Shown in pieces: positions 28,960 through 38,500 of a DNA stretch of 64,000 nt (positions within the stretch are counted from its first letter, which is position 1; every line of letters starts with the position of its first letter). Location of the stretch: NCBI GenBank assembly GCA_044228435.1, contig JBGAUW010000018.1:1-64000 (forward strand), in the 5' to 3' direction. Both the position numbers and the translations under genes were made by a program. The stretch comes from Bog-950 sp044228435. GTDB taxonomy: Bacteria; Bacteroidota; Bacteroidia; Chitinophagales; LD1. The notes beneath the pieces were generated by a model. That model made no database searches, was not told the DNA's origin, and was given only the letters and a program-made list of their open reading frames with translations.

Positions 28960-31900
28960 CTAAGGTTTATCGGTTACAGTAAGCGATCGGTACATATAAT
29001 CAAACGAAGCGGGATAGTTGTAGAAAGTAACGGTTGGATTGCTGACTGATTCGGCAAGCCACTGTATTTTAATTGTAGTAGGCACACCAACTACCCCTGT
29101 TAAAGGATAGGTTATAGTAGTAGGATTGGTACCGTTAAAGGTAAAGCTGCCATAAGCGTGGAATTCTTTTATGGTAGTACCATCCTGCACAATACGATAT
29201 TTAATACGGTGTTCGTCGTAGTTAGTATTGCTGTAAGTGCATCTCGCCGAAAACTCTAAATTAAGATTGGTGTTTAACGGAGTTAAGGTTAAGGTCATCT
29301 GCGGCATATCAACGTAGCTGCCCCCACCTACTAAAGGCGCGGCTATACTAACATCGGTAGTGCCCGTAACTTTATAGGTAGCTACTCCGGTTGGGCCCGT
29401 TGCACCCGTTACCCCCGTAGACCCTGTAACGCCAGTAGCACCGGTTATTCCCGTTGCGCCCGTTGCGCCCGTTGCGCCAGTTACGCCAGTAGCGCCTGTT
29501 ACACCGGTGTTACCTGTAATGCCAGTTGCCCCTGTGGCTCCAGTATTACCCGTATTTCCGGTTACGCCCGTGGCGCCTGTAGCACCTGTGTTTCCTGTTA
29601 CTCCGGTCGCCCCGGTTATACCCGTATTTCCTGTGGGGCCTATATCACCTGTTGCGCCCGTACTGCCGGTTACGCCAGTAGCACCTGTTACACCGGTGTT
29701 ACCTGTAATGCCAGTTGCCCCTGTAGCTCCAGTATTACCCGTATTTCCGGTTACGCCCGTGGCGCCTGTAACACCCGTGTTCCCTGTTACTCCGGTCGCC
29801 CCGGTTATACCCGTACTGCCTGTAGGACCTATATCACCTGTTGCGCCCGTACTGCCGGTTACGCCGGTAGCACCCGTTACTCCGGTAACCCCCGTGTTGC
29901 CGGTAGCACCAGTTGGGCCTGTATTGCCTGTAGCACCGGTTGTTCCAACTCCTGTGGCTCCCGTATTACCCGTTGGGCCAGTTGGCCCCTGTAAACCAGT
30001 ATCACCAGTTGGGCCGGTTACCCCAACTCCGGTAGCTCCGGTAACTCCATTTAATCCGGTAACGCCGGTTGCACCGGTTACACCATTTAATCCGGTTGGC
30101 CCTGTCGCGCCGGTTGTTCCAACTCCCGTTGCTCCCGTATTACCCGTTGGACCTGTTACACCTTGTAACCCAGTGTCACCAGTTGGGCCGGTTACCCCAA
30201 CTCCGGTGGCTCCGGTAACTCCATTTAATCCGGTAACGCCGGTTGCACCGGTTACACCATTTAATCCGGTTGGCCCTGTCTCGCCGGTTGTTCCAACTCC
30301 CGTTGCTCCCGTATTACCCGTTGGACCTGTTACACCTTGTAATCCAGTGTCACCAGTTGGGCCGGTTACCCCAACTCCGGTGGCTCCGGTAACTCCATTT
30401 AATCCGGTAACGCCGGTTGCACCCGTTGCTCCATTTAATCCTGTAGGTCCAGTCGCGCCGGTTGTTCCTGCACCGGTGGCTCCCGTATTACCCGTTGGGC
30501 CTGTTACGCCCGTGGCGCCAGTATTTCCATCTAATCCAGTAGGTCCTGTTACGCCGGTTGTCCCTGCGCCTGTGGCGCCAGTAGGACCTGTATTACCTTG
30601 TAAACCTGTATCGCCTGTTGGGCCGGTTACACCGGTGCCTGTTGCACCTGTATTGCCGGTTGGTCCTGTCACGCCGGTTGCACCAGTTGTTCCATTTAAT
30701 CCTGTAGGTCCTGTCGCACCGGTTGTTCCTGCACCAGTGGCGCCCGTTGGACCTGTATTACCTTGTAAACCTGTATCGCCTGTTGGGCCGGTTACACCGG
30801 TGCCTGTTGCACCTGTATTACCGGTTGGTCCTGTTACGCCCGTAGCGCCGGTATTTCCATCTAATCCAGTAGGTCCTGTTACGCCGGTTGTCCCTGCGCC
30901 TGTGGCGCCAGTAGGACCAGTATTACCTTGTAAACCTGTATCACCTGTTGGGCCAGTTACGCCTGCCCCGGTAGCTCCGGTATTACCGGTTGGTCCTGTC
31001 ACGCCGGTTGCGCCAGTTGTTCCATTTAATCCTGTAGGTCCTGTCGCCCCGGTTGTTCCTGCACCCGTGGCGCCAGTAGGACCTGTGTTACCTTGTAAAC
31101 CTGTATCGCCTGTTGGGCCTGTTACGCCTGCCCCGGTAGCTCCCGTATTACCCGTTGGACCTGTTACGCCCGTGGCGCCGGTATTTCCATCTAATCCTGT
31201 AGGTCCTGTCGCACCGGTTGTTCCTGCACCGGTGGCGCCCGTTGGACCTGTGTTACCTTGTAAACCTGTATCACCTGTTGGGCCGGTTACGCCTGCCCCG
31301 GTAGCTCCCGTATTACCTGTTGGTCCTGTTGGTCCTGTTGCGCCCGTGGCGCCGGTATTTCCATCTAATCCAGTAGGGCCGGTAGCGCCGGTTGTTCCTG
31401 CACCGGTGGCGCCCGTTGGACCTGTGTTACCTTGCACCCCGGTATCCCCAGTCGGGCCGGTTACACCTGCCCCGGTAGCTCCCGTATTACCTGTTGGTCC
31501 TGTTGCGCCCGTGGCGCCGGTATTTCCATCTAATCCGGTAGGACCGGTAGCGCCGGTTGTTCCTGCACCTGTGGCGCCAGTAGGACCTGTGTTACCTTGT
31601 AAACCTGTATCGCCTGTCGGGCCGGTTACGCCTGCCCCGGTGGCTCCGGTATTACCCGTAGGTCCTGTTGCCCCCGTGGCGCCGGTATTTCCATCTAATC
31701 CTGTAGGTCCGGTAGCACCGGTTGTTCCTGCACCAGTGGCGCCCGTTGGACCTGTATTACCTTGTAAACCGGTATCGCCTGTTGGGCCAGTTACGCCTGC
31801 CCCGGTAGCTCCCGTATTACCTGTTGGTCCTGTTACGCCCGTGGCGCCGGTATTTCCATCTAATCCAGTAGGTCCTGTTGCGCCGGTTGTCCCTGCACCA

Positions 31901-34590
31901 GTGGCGCCAGTAGGACCTGTGTTACCTTGTAAACCTGTATCGCCAGTCGGGCCGGTTACGCCTGCCCCGGTAGCTCCTGTATTACCCGTAGGTCCTGTTA
32001 CGCCCGTAGCGCCGGTATTTCCATCTAATCCTGTAGGACCGGTAGCGCCGGTTGTTCCTGCACCAGTGGCGCCCGTTGGACCTGTGTTACCTTGCACGCC
32101 GGTATCACCTGTCGGGCCGGTTACACCTGCTCCGGTAGCTCCGGTATTACCCGTAGGTCCTGTTACGCCCGTAGCGCCGGTATTTCCATCTAATCCAGTA
32201 GGTCCTGTTGCGCCGGTTGTCCCTGCACCGGTGGCGCCCGTTGGACCTGTGTTACCTTGCACGCCGGTATCCCCAGTCGGGCCGGTTACACCTGCCCCGG
32301 TAGCTCCCGTATTACCTGTTGGTCCTGTTGCGCCCGTGGCGCCGGTATTTCCATCTAATCCTGTAGGTCCCGTTGCGCCGGTTATTCCTGCACCTGTGGC
32401 ACCTGTTGGACCCGTGTTACCTTGTAAACCGGTATCGCCTGTTGGGCCCGTGGCTCCACCACCAGCTCCTGTTGGTCCTGTTACTCCATTCAATCCGGTA
32501 GGGCCTGTCGGGCCGGTGTCGCCGGTATTACCATTCAAACCTGTTGGGCCAGTAGCTCCGGTTACTCCTGCGCCAGTTGCGCCGGTCGGTCCTGTAACCC
32601 CTTGTAAACCGGTATCGCCCGTCGCACCAGTCGCTCCACCTCCGGAACCAGTTGGCCCCGTTGGACCTGTTGCTCCTGTATCTCCGGTGCTTCCGTTTAA
32701 TCCGGTTGCCCCGGTATTACCTGTACTTCCATTTAAGCCGGTAGGCCCGGTTGCACCGGCAACGCCTTGCAAACCGGTATCTCCGGTTGGCCCAGTAACG
32801 CCAACGCCTGTAGCGCCCGTTGGACCCGTGTTACCTTGTAGACCAGTATCGCCAGTCGCGCCGGTGGCTCCACCTCCGGAACCAGTTGGCCCCGTTGGAC
32901 CAGTTGCGCCTGTATCTCCGGTGTTTCCGTTTAATCCGGTCGCACCTGTATCACCCGTATTTCCATTTAAGCCGGTAGGCCCGGTTGCTCCGGTTACGCC
33001 TTGTACACCCGTATCACCAGTTGCTCCTGTGGCTCCGCCACCAGAACCTGTTGGCCCTGTAGGCCCGGTTATTCCTACTCCGGTAGGGCCTGTTATACCT
33101 TGTGCCCCTGTATCTCCGGTTGGGCCCGTTGCCCCTTGTAATCCCGTATCACCCGTTGCTCCGGTGGCTCCGCCACCAGAACCCGTGGGCCCAGTAGCCC
33201 CGGTTGCGCCCGTGGCACCAGTTGCGCCACCTCCGGAACCGGTTGGTCCCGTTGGCCCTGTTGCGCCTGTGTCTCCGGTATTTCCATTTAAGCCGGTTGC
33301 GCCCGTAGCACCTGTGGCACCCTGCACGTTATTAATTGTAGTTGAAGTTCCATCGGTAAAGTTAATGGTTATACTTCCGTTGCCGTTATCTACCACGTTG
33401 GTTATGCTATTACCCGTTGCCCCGGTGGCACCTGTCAAACCGGTATCGCCCGTTGCCCCTGTTGCACCGCCACCAGAACCTGAAGGACCCGTAGCTCCTG
33501 TGGCGCCGGTAGCCCCTGTCGCTCCCTGTACGTTGTTTATTGTGGAGCTTGTGCCATCAGTAAAGTTGATGGTAATACTTCCGTTGCCGTTATCTACCAC
33601 GTTGGTAATACTATTGCCGGTTGCTCCTGTGGCGCCAGGTAAACCAGTATCGCCCGTTGCCCCTGTTGCACCGCCACCAGAACCCGAAGGGCCGGTAACT
33701 CCGGTTGCACCGGTAGCTCCTGTTGCTCCCTGTACATTGTTTATTGTCGAGCTTGTACCATCAGTAAAGTTGATGGTAATGCTTCCGTTGCCGTTATCTA
33801 CCACGTTGGTAATGCTATTGCCGGTTGCGCCGGTTGGACCGGTGGCACCTGTGGTTCCACCACCTGCACCGGTTGGCCCCGTTGGGCCTTGTAAACCAAC
33901 TGCGCCGGTGGCGCCGTTTAAGCCGGTGGCTCCTGTATTGCCCGGTACCCCTGCCGCTCCTGTGGCCCCTGTTGGACCCTGAACCGTGCTGCCAGTAGTT
34001 GTAACCGTAGTACCATCGGAATAGGTGAAGGTAAGAGTGCCATTAGAGTTAACTGTAATACCCGTTACCGAAGCGCCGGCCACGCCTGTTGCCCCCGTAA
34101 CTCCTGCCGGGCCAGTTACGCCCGTGTTACCTTTAGCACCAGTAGCACCCGTTGCGCCAGGGGTAGAAGTTCCGCCCGATCTTTCGGCATACAGGGCGTA
34201 AGGCACACTTACCATTTCGCTGCTACCCATGTTTAAATAGCTGGTGCCGCCGTTAGGGTCAAACTCTACCAATAGGTATTTATTACCCCCCGCCCAGCTA
34301 ATAGCCGGAAAACTGCCAATAGTTGGATTGCCGTAGCCTATTTTTAAAGTAAACAAACCAAATTGATTGGTTACCGCGGTTTGCGTTTCCTGGTAAACCG
34401 GAAAGCCCGGGTTAATGCCTGTGTTTATAGTAAAGCGAACCGATATATTACGGTTGGCATATGGTGTTCCACCCGCATCGCGGGCTATAGCCTGGTAGTT
34501 AATAGCCTGCGGAACCTGCGCAAAAACATCTGCAAAGAATAATAATAACAGCGATAACAGGGCAGCAAACGAACGGGTATAATGTTGCAT
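28960..34590 (-). CDS. Giant collagen-like Gly-X-Thr secreted protein
   Basis: 1,876 residues from the ATG at 34590 (MQHYTRSFAALLSLLLLFF, signal peptide); an ATG seven codons upstream is also in frame. Residues about 25-145 form the same N-terminal domain as the 455-aa protein (PQAINYQAIARDAGGTPYAN and SEMVSVPYALYAERS). Residues about 150-1735 are Gly-X-Y triplets, mostly GAT, GPT, GVT and GNT. The stalk is punctuated by beta-modules (NSITNVVDNGNGSITINFT) and by SGGGATGATG bends. An internal 55-residue unit is repeated in tandem. The last 140 residues (TYKVTGTTDVSIAAPLVGGG to TVTDKP) form a beta-rich head. It is probably a trimeric stalk with a terminal knob. Thr-rich Y positions could be glycosylated, by analogy with spore collagens (inference). 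A strong terminator follows. Confidence 0.85.
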   Translation of the reverse strand: MQHYTRSFAALLSLLLLFFADVFAQVPQAINYQAIARDAGGTPYANRNISVRFTINTGINPGFPVYQETQTAVTNQFGLFTLKIGYGNPTIGSFPAISWAGGNKYLLVEFDPNGGTSYLNMGSSEMVSVPYALYAERSGGTSTPGATGATGAKGNTGVTGPAGVTGATGVAGASVTGITVNSNGTLTFTYSDGTTVTTTGSTVQGPTGATGAAGVPGNTGATGLNGATGAVGLQGPTGPTGAGGGTTGATGPTGATGNSITNVVDNGNGSITINFTDGTSSTINNVQGATGATGATGVTGPSGSGGGATGATGDTGLPGATGATGNSITNVVDNGNGSITINFTDGTSSTINNVQGATGATGATGATGPSGSGGGATGATGDTGLTGATGATGNSITNVVDNGNGSITINFTDGTSTTINNVQGATGATGATGLNGNTGDTGATGPTGPTGSGGGATGATGATGATGPTGSGGGATGATGDTGLQGATGPTGDTGAQGITGPTGVGITGPTGPTGSGGGATGATGDTGVQGVTGATGPTGLNGNTGDTGATGLNGNTGDTGATGPTGPTGSGGGATGATGDTGLQGNTGPTGATGVGVTGPTGDTGLQGVAGATGPTGLNGSTGNTGATGLNGSTGDTGATGPTGPTGSGGGATGATGDTGLQGVTGPTGATGAGVTGATGPTGLNGNTGDTGPTGPTGLNGVTGPTGAGGGATGPTGDTGLQGNTGPTGATGAGITGATGPTGLDGNTGATGATGPTGNTGATGAGVTGPTGDTGVQGNTGPTGATGAGTTGATGPTGLDGNTGATGVTGPTGNTGATGAGVTGPTGDTGVQGNTGPTGATGAGTTGATGPTGLDGNTGATGVTGPTGNTGATGAGVTGPTGDTGLQGNTGPTGATGAGTTGATGPTGLDGNTGATGVTGPTGNTGATGAGVTGPTGDTGLQGNTGPTGATGAGTTGATGPTGLDGNTGATGATGPTGNTGATGAGVTGPTGDTGLQGNTGPTGATGAGTTGATGPTGLDGNTGATGATGPTGNTGATGAGVTGPTGDTGVQGNTGPTGATGAGTTGATGPTGLDGNTGATGATGPTGPTGNTGATGAGVTGPTGDTGLQGNTGPTGATGAGTTGATGPTGLDGNTGATGVTGPTGNTGATGAGVTGPTGDTGLQGNTGPTGATGAGTTGATGPTGLNGTTGATGVTGPTGNTGATGAGVTGPTGDTGLQGNTGPTGATGAGTTGVTGPTGLDGNTGATGVTGPTGNTGATGTGVTGPTGDTGLQGNTGPTGATGAGTTGATGPTGLNGTTGATGVTGPTGNTGATGTGVTGPTGDTGLQGNTGPTGATGAGTTGVTGPTGLDGNTGATGVTGPTGNTGATGAGTTGATGPTGLNGATGATGVTGLNGVTGATGVGVTGPTGDTGLQGVTGPTGNTGATGVGTTGETGPTGLNGVTGATGVTGLNGVTGATGVGVTGPTGDTGLQGVTGPTGNTGATGVGTTGATGPTGLNGVTGATGVTGLNGVTGATGVGVTGPTGDTGLQGPTGPTGNTGATGVGTTGATGNTGPTGATGNTGVTGVTGATGVTGSTGATGDIGPTGSTGITGATGVTGNTGVTGATGVTGNTGNTGATGATGITGNTGVTGATGVTGSTGATGDIGPTGNTGITGATGVTGNTGATGATGVTGNTGNTGATGATGITGNTGVTGATGVTGATGATGATGITGATGVTGSTGVTGATGPTGVATYKVTGTTDVSIAAPLVGGGSYVDMPQMTLTLTPLNTNLNLEFSARCTYSNTNYDEHRIKYRIVQDGTTIKEFHAYGSFTFNGTNPTTITYPLTGVVGVPTTIKIQWLAESVSNPTVTFYNYPASFDYMYRSLTVTDKP
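30432..32460 (-). repeat. 165-bp tandem repeat array within the collagen-like gene
   Basis: The word beginning GTTGTTCCTGC (or close variants) recurs at 30557, 30722, 30887, 31052, 31217, 31391, 31556, 31721, 31886, 32051, 32216 and 32381. That gives ten intervals of 165 bp and one of 174 bp (one extra GPTGPT-type insert). A shorter partial unit (96 bp) precedes at 30461. Units differ by scattered, mostly synonymous changes, so the array is old enough to have diverged but remains in frame. Confidence 0.9.
33310..33830 (-). repeat. Three-copy module (collagen block plus beta-module), about 207 bp each
   Basis: Three near-identical segments encode NSITNVVDNGNGSITINFT-DGTSSTINN flanked by collagen triplets and GSGGGATGATG. 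Their spacing is about 205-207 bp. A fourth, divergent copy (VTGITVNSNGTLTFTYSDG) lies nearer the N-terminus at about 34000-34070. Confidence 0.7.
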
Positions 34591-34820
34591 ATACAATATT
34601 TGGAAAATCAATATTTAAAGGCGCTTAAAACAGAATGTTAGTGTCTTGCGCGAAATTAAGTCTTTTTTAGTTAAAAAAGGGGCGCAAAAAAGGCCCAAAG
34701 GCTTTATTTATCTTAAGTATATTATTATCAGATGGTTCTATTAATTGCGTGCGTTTGAAAGACTAAAATAGAGGGTGGAAATGGAAATTACTTTTCTTAT
34801 TTTTATAAAAACGAAGAGAG

Positions 34821-35057
34821 ATGGACCCTAAAAATTTGACAAAAGAATACAGCAACGGCGAGGTAACTATTGTTTGGAAAAATGCACTTTGCACGCACTC
34901 CGCTAATTGTGTGCGGGGCCTGCACAGCGTGTTTAATACCAAAGCCAGCCCCTGGATAAACACAAGCGGTGCCGATTCCAATGCCATGGTAGAGCAAGTA
35001 AAAAAATGCCCCTCGGGCGCGCTATCTTTTTATATGAATGCCGATAAGCAAGGGTAA
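34821..35057 (+). CDS. Small 4Fe-4S mono-cluster protein (Fer4_19 type)
   Basis: 78 residues. Cys24 and Cys30 lie in ALCTHSANCVRGLHSVF, followed by PWIN and Cys63 in VKKCPSGALSF. This C-x5-C ... CPSGAL arrangement is the divergent 4Fe-4S mono-cluster (Fer4_19) domain, with His26 or another residue completing the ligand set. Such small soluble proteins are presumed electron carriers, often linked to (4Fe-4S)/MIQ or GNAT-like partners elsewhere. Here it is a lone plus-strand gene, divergent from the giant collagen gene (230 bp apart) and followed by a terminator hairpin. Confidence 0.82.
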   Translation: MDPKNLTKEYSNGEVTIVWKNALCTHSANCVRGLHSVFNTKASPWINTSGADSNAMVEQVKKCPSGALSFYMNADKQG

Positions 35058-35081
35058 AAACGTTGCCAACTGCTATTGCTT

Positions 35082-35118
35082 ACGGTTCGACCCGCTTACG
35101 GGGTCGTATACCGTTTTT
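35082..35118 (+). terminator. Terminator of the 4Fe-4S gene
   Basis: An imperfect hairpin (ACGGTTCGACCC pairing with GGGTCGTATACCGT) ends in TTTTT. It lies 25 bp after the stop codon, in the orientation expected for this gene. Confidence 0.65.
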
Positions 35119-35294
35119 CTAACCTAATCTACCAATATTCAATCCCTAAAGGGAATTGTTCCTGCAACAGGCTATTGTATTATATGCCATGGGCATTAAA
35201 TAATCGCAGCCTACAAAACAGAAACTTCGTTTTGGGGCGCCTTAGTTACGAAACATTTCTTCGGTCTATAAACAACCGCCCAGCGCTCTAAAAG

Positions 35295-35315
35295 AGACAA
35301 GGCAATGCCTTGTCT
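35295..35315. repeat. Perfect 10-bp inverted repeat in the intergenic region
   Basis: AGACAAGGCA/TGCCTTGTCT around one base. No U-tract follows on either strand. It is part of a 430-bp region (35119-35548) with no credible coding sequence. Confidence 0.5.
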
Positions 35316-35322
35316 ATACAAT

Positions 35323-35529
35323 AGACTTCTTCGGAAATTCTTTACAAGCCGCGGCTGGTATAAAAAGCCCCCCCGCAGGTGTCTCTTTCTGTTATAGTTC
35401 GTTTCGAATCAGCATAGAAAAGGACTCTGCGACAAAGTTTAGCGATAATCTTACCGCAGATTCGTCGAGGCGACAGACATCTGCAGGGGTTGGAGTGTTA
35501 TTGATTGATTCGAATTTCCGAAGATGTCT
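35323..35529. mobile_element. Possible MITE-like element bounded by 18-bp inverted repeats
   Basis: AGACTTCTTCGGAAATTC at 35323-35340 and GAATTTCCGAAGATGTCT at 35512-35529 are inverted copies with one mismatch, enclosing 171 bp without a gene. No clear target-site duplication is visible. It could be a miniature element, an IS remnant, or a long-range stem. Confidence 0.35.
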
Positions 35530-35548
35530 AATAACGATACGGCATAAA

Positions 35549-35576
35549 AAAAGCCCCGATTTTAGTCGGGGCTTTT
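35549..35576 (-). terminator. Terminator of the SprB-repeat adhesin gene
   Basis: An 11-bp stem, AAAAGCCCCGA/TCGGGGCTTTT, with a 6-base loop lies 23 bp downstream of the adhesin stop. A/T tails on both sides make it potentially bidirectional. Confidence 0.85.
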
Positions 35577-35598
35577 AAATAAACTATTGTGGTTGGTG

Positions 35599-38500
35599 TT
35601 ATCTCATTATTGATACCGTTCCGCGGGTTTCCTTAGTGCTTTCGCGGCTTGGGTCGCCACCAAAGTAAGTAACCTTCAATTGCCATATGTAGGTATCGTT
35701 AGGAGCTGGTTTTCCGTCTACATTACCGTCCCATCCAATACCGGCGCCAAGTCCGTTTGGCTGGTTAGCATCGCCGTAAACTTCTTGTCCCCAACGGTTG
35801 AATATTTTAATATCCAGGTTAGTAGCACCTAATATATCAAATGCAAAGCGGTCGTTCAATCCATCGTTGTTAGGTGTAAATGCACTTGGAATAAATTCTG
35901 AAAGTTCATTATCCACGTAAACAGTAATGGTATCGGTAGCGGTGCACGAATCTTCGTTCATTACCGTTACGGTAAATATGGTAGACGAAAGCGGCGCTGC
36001 ATAAGGGTTAGAGCAGTTAGCAGTATCGCCACAGCCGCTAAAATCAATTGCGGCCGAAGGTTGCCATGCATAGCCAATTATAGCTTTATCGGATGTAGCC
36101 GTAGCACTAAGCTGGGTTTTCATACCGGTAAGTATTATTTGCTCGGCAACAGTTAAGTCCACCGAAATTTGGCCCGGTGAGGTAATAGTAAAGGCGCTGG
36201 TGCCCTGGCAACCGTTAGCATCGGTAACCAACAGTATATAGTTGCCTGCAGCTAAGCCGGCAAATACATTGGTAGGCTGCGAAGCGCCGTTTAACTGGTA
36301 AACATAAGGCGCTCTTCCACCCGTTACCGTTGCAGTTACCACGCCGGTAGATGTATTAAAGCATTTGCTGCCCTGCACGTTGGTAGTTACAGTAATAGCC
36401 TGTGGCGCTGTTAACGTGTCGGCTATAGTAGCCGAGCAACCGTTAGCATCGTTCACAGTTACGCTGTAAGCGCCTGCAGCAAGGTCGGCTGCGGTAGCTG
36501 TAGTCTGACCGTCGCTCCACGCATAAGTATAAGGTGTAACGCCCTGCACCGCCACTACCGAAAGGCTACCATTATTGGCACCATTGCAGGCAGGTTTGTT
36601 GCTAAGCAGGGTAAGGTTTATAGCCATTGGCTGAGTTACCGTAAACGTTGCCGATTTGTTACAAAGGTTAGCATCGGTTACTGTTACTGTATAAGGCCCT
36701 GCAGCAACTGCTGTAAGGTCTTCGGTAGTAGCGCCGCTGCTCCAGAAATAAGTGTAGGCAGGTGTTCCGCCGGTTACAGTAATATCTACGCCGCCGGTAG
36801 CTGCGTTAAAGCAAGCTGCGTTGTTAACCAAACCTGTAATAGCTACTTCAGTAGGTTGCGTAATTATAGCACTGTCTAACACATGGCAACCATTGCTATC
36901 GGTAAGCAACAATACCACCCGGCCGGCCGGTAAGCCTGTGCGTAATGAATCACTTGCAAAATCATCCCACAGATATTCGTACGGTGTAGTTCCGCCCGCA
37001 GGTAAAGCGGTAGCAGTTCCGTTGGTACCATTAAAGCAAGATACGTTGGTTGCAGTTACATCCAGGGTTAAAAGAGCAGGCTCAAAAACCTGATATGAAG
37101 AAACTACTGAACAACCGTTAAAATCGGTAACAGTTACTAAAGGTAACCCACCTGATAAACCGCAGATATCTTCTGTGCTTTGGCCAGTGCTCCATAGGTA
37201 TTGGTATGGTAAAGTACCACCGTAAGCAGTAATATCCACGCAACCATCTTTAAAGCCGAAGCAGGTTACGTTTTTAATAAAGCCAGAAGTAAATAGCGGA
37301 CCTGGTTCAACAATAGTGAATGAATCGGTATGAACACAACCACGCGCATCGGTAATGGTAATAGAATATACGCCCGCGCCAATGTTGTTTATATCCTCCG
37401 TGGTAGCGCCATTGCTCCATAAGAAGCTGTAGTTAGGTGTTCCACCGGTAGTAATTAAATCTATACGGCCGTTGGTATCGCCATTGCACAACGGGTTATG
37501 CGTTACTACGTTGGTACCAATATTAGCCGGGTTAATAATAAGTGCTGCAATAGTTGCAGTGCAACCATTATCATCGGTTACCACCACCGAGTAAGTATTT
37601 CCGCTAAGGCCAGAGATGTCTTCGGTAGTAAGGTTGTTGCTCCATGCATATTGGTAAGGCTGTGTGCCACCGGTTACAGTTAAGTCGATAGCGCCATCGT
37701 TAGCATTAAAGCAGCTTATTTGAGTTACTGCTGTAGAAAGAACAAGTTGAGATGGTTCGCTTATAACTACAGAATCGCGGTGTGTGCAACCGTTTGCATC
37801 GGTAATAACTACAAAGTAGATACCACCATCAAGGCCGTTTACATCCTGGCTGGCCTGGAAGTTAGACCAGAAGTAAGTGTAAGGGGCAGTGCCACCGCTA
37901 ACTGTAAGGTCAGCTGTTCCGTTATTAGCACCCTGGCAAGTTACGTTGGTACCAACAATTGATGAAACAATTGGGGTAGGCTCTGTAATAGTGTATGAAG
38001 CCGAAGTAGAGCAGCCGTTTGCATCGGTAACAACTACCGAGTAAGTGCCTGCTGTAAGTGTTTGAACATCTTCGGTGTTAGGTCCGTTGCTCCAAACAAA
38101 AGTATAAGGTAATGTTCCACCCACTACTGTTGTGTTAATCTGGCCATCGTTACCACCCGCGCAGCTTACATTGGTAACTAAACCAGTAAGCGATAATAAG
38201 GCAGGTTGTGTAATGGTAGCGCTTGCAGTAGCTGTGCAACTGTTACCATCGGTAATAGTTACCGTATAAGTTCCTGCAGCAACTCCTGATTGATCTTCAG
38301 TAGCCGGTAAGTTACCGCTCCATGCAAAGGTATAAGCACCCGAACCACCTGTTACAGTAAGGTCGATAACGCCGGTAGAACCGCCATTACATAATACGTT
38401 AGTTACCGAAGTAGATGCTACAATAGCTGTTGGTTCGTTAATCAGCACAGAATCTCTCTTCTCACAGCCGTTTGCATCTGTGATGATTACATAGTATAAA

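Noticed and set aside
30432..32460. Possible CRISPR array from regular repeats
   Set aside because: Periods are 165 bp, in frame and fully coding, with no spacers or cas genes. It is a protein repeat.
29507..33982. A 1,491-codon open frame on the plus strand rich in PVAPV/PVGPV repeats
   Set aside because: It is the exact antisense of the collagen triplet array. GGN-NNN-ACN periodicity read backwards gives GTN-NNN-CCN with few stops, so a long frame is expected by chance. There is no signal peptide or start context.
35076..35291. 71-codon plus-strand frame after the 4Fe-4S gene
   Set aside because: No recognisable domain; it begins inside the terminator hairpin and has a composition unlike coding sequence.
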